From: DATDRM01 sp035291705 | GTDB taxonomy: Bacteria > Chloroflexota > Anaerolineae > Anaerolineales > UBA4823 | Reading direction: 5' to 3' | NCBI GenBank assembly: GCA_035291705.1 | Contig: DATDRM010000240.1 | Coordinates: 1 to 5,918 of the forward strand | DNA: 5,918 bases | Shown: one piece after another, positions 5,421 through 5,918 of the stretch | Position numbering within the stretch: the stretch's first letter is position 1 | How the letters are laid out: each line of letters begins with the position of its first letter | Made by a program: the position numbers and the translations under genes | Notes under the pieces: generated by a model | Seen by the model: the letters and a program-made list of their open reading frames with translations, nothing else | The model's database searches: none | What the model was told of the DNA's origin: nothing

Positions 5421-5446
5421 ACCGCCGTAAGGCGGTTCGTTTTTTT
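5421..5446 (+). terminator. Intrinsic terminator of tRNA-Leu
   Basis: ACCGCC (5421-5426) pairs with GGCGGT (5431-5436) around the tetraloop GTAA, followed by TCG and a run of seven T (5440-5446). This is a textbook Rho-independent terminator starting 3 nt past the mature tRNA 3' end. It isolates the tRNA transcript from the gene downstream. Confidence 0.92.
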
Positions 5447-5470
5447 AACAACGCAGGTTGCTCAGGGCGG

Positions 5471-5479
5471 TGGTATCAT
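5471..5479 (+). promoter_or_regulatory. Extended -10 promoter for the SCP2-like gene
   Basis: TGGTATCAT (5471-5479) matches the extended -10 pattern TGnTATAAT with one mismatch. No good -35 is seen at the matching distance, which extended -10 promoters can tolerate. The start would be near 5486, giving a leader of about 50 nt before ATG 5536. It lies just past the tRNA terminator, where an independent promoter is expected. Confidence 0.45.
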
Positions 5480-5535
5480 TAAGCATAGACTATCTTCTCA
5501 AAATACGCAAGGGATTTGATCTGGCAGAGGAAAAT

Positions 5536-5918
5536 ATGGCGAAGTTCCCCACTCCCGAATGGACGCAGGCCTTCATGGACAAGCTTAATCGCGATGCCCA
5601 ATATGGTGAGATCGCCCGTAATTGGGAGGGGGATATCTTTTTAATCATCGATCCCAGCGGATCCCTTTCCTCGAAGGTGATCATGTATTTTGACTTGTGG
5701 CACGGCAAATGCCGGCAGGCCTATGTGGTCGATAACCTCGATGCGCAAAAGCCAGCCTTTAGCTTCAAGGCTCCCTACGATACGATGGTGCGGGTGATGC
5801 AGGGAGAGTTACACGTCATGCAGGCCTTGCTGACCCGCAAGGTGCATGTCGAGGGCAACTTCACGGTGCTGATGCGCAGTGTGCCTGTGGTGTTGGACTT
5901 CGTGCGCTGCGCACAAGA
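5536..5918 (+). CDS. SCP2-like sterol/lipid-carrier domain protein (3' end outside window)
   Basis: The frame runs from ATG 5536 to the window edge, giving 127 residues with no stop. AGAGG (5526-5530) lies 5 nt before the start. The sequence fits the SCP2 fold: an N-terminal helix (WTQAFMDKLNRD), strands GDIFLIIDPSG and SKVIMYFDLWHGKCRQAYVV, then the family's typical central segment PAFSFKAPYDTMVRVMQGELHVMQALLTRKVHVEGNFTVLM (here split: FKAPYDTMVRVMQGEL at about 77-92, then KVHVEGNFTVLM at 102-113). SCP2 domains form a hydrophobic pocket for fatty acyl chains or sterol-like lipids and usually act as lipid carriers in the cytosol. No catalytic motif is expected or seen. The proximity to plsX and fabF, though divergent and across a tRNA, is consistent with lipid metabolism but does not prove a link. 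The true length is unknown. Confidence 0.85.
   Translation, partial: MAKFPTPEWTQAFMDKLNRDAQYGEIARNWEGDIFLIIDPSGSLSSKVIMYFDLWHGKCRQAYVVDNLDAQKPAFSFKAPYDTMVRVMQGELHVMQALLTRKVHVEGNFTVLMRSVPVVLDFVRCAQ

Noticed and set aside
5328..5519. Plus-strand open frame across the tRNA and its terminator
   Set aside because: It is fully explained by the tRNA-Leu gene and terminator; the peptide has no family resemblance.
5490..5708. Minus-strand open frame opposite the start of the SCP2-like gene
   Set aside because: The plus-strand frame gives a good SCP2-type protein with a ribosome binding site; the opposite frame shows nothing recognisable.
1..5918. CRISPR array, insertion sequence, attachment site or defence system
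   Set aside because: No regularly spaced direct repeats, transposase motifs or integrase genes were seen. The tRNA 3' end is not duplicated within the window, so there is no sign of integration there.

Overview
This is a moderately GC-rich bacterial chromosome segment with tightly packed genes. It holds six protein-coding genes, one tRNA gene and several well-formed signals. The style of the proteins suggests Chloroflexota, perhaps Anaerolineae: an SPFH protein ending in an excisionase-type helix-turn-helix, a small secreted LysM protein, and a two-helix membrane protein with a NERD-like domain. No marker gene is present, so this taxonomic guess is an inference from recalled families only.

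Left part, plus strand (1-2248). The window opens inside an unrecognised, helix-rich protein that ends at 300. Next comes an SPFH/Band 7 protein of the stomatin/YdjI type (376-1443) with a Gly/Ala-rich linker and a C-terminal DNA-binding-like domain. A 256-bp gap (1444-1699) holds a 9-bp stem hairpin, a degenerate 9-nt tandem repeat and a small hairpin touching a ribosome binding site. The gap leads into a secreted LysM-domain protein (1700-2248).

Middle part, minus strand (5264 down to 2272). Three genes form an operon in the order plsX, fabF, NERD-like membrane protein. plsX and fabF overlap by 4 nt, and the third gene starts 27 nt after fabF with its own ribosome binding site. PlsX makes acyl-phosphate from acyl-ACP for phospholipid synthesis and FabF elongates acyl-ACP, so the first two genes join fatty acid elongation to membrane lipid synthesis. 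The third protein has two predicted membrane helices and a cytosolic domain resembling a nuclease-related domain whose expected catalytic residues are replaced. The operon converges on the LysM gene with only 23 bp between the stop codons.

Right part, plus strand (5296-5918). Divergent from plsX is a compact tRNA-Leu(GAG) gene with a consensus sigma70-type promoter and a strong intrinsic terminator. After it, an extended -10 element precedes an SCP2-like sterol/lipid-carrier protein that runs off the right edge. The tRNA promoter sits within an 8-bp inverted repeat, and its -10 box also reads as a -10 on the opposite strand, so one symmetric element could serve both the tRNA and plsX.

Most of the window is housekeeping or ordinary accessory content. 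I see no convincing new multi-gene system. The items most worth a second look are the SPFH-helix-turn-helix fusion, the degenerate NERD-like protein in the lipid operon, and the shared promoter region between plsX and tRNA-Leu.
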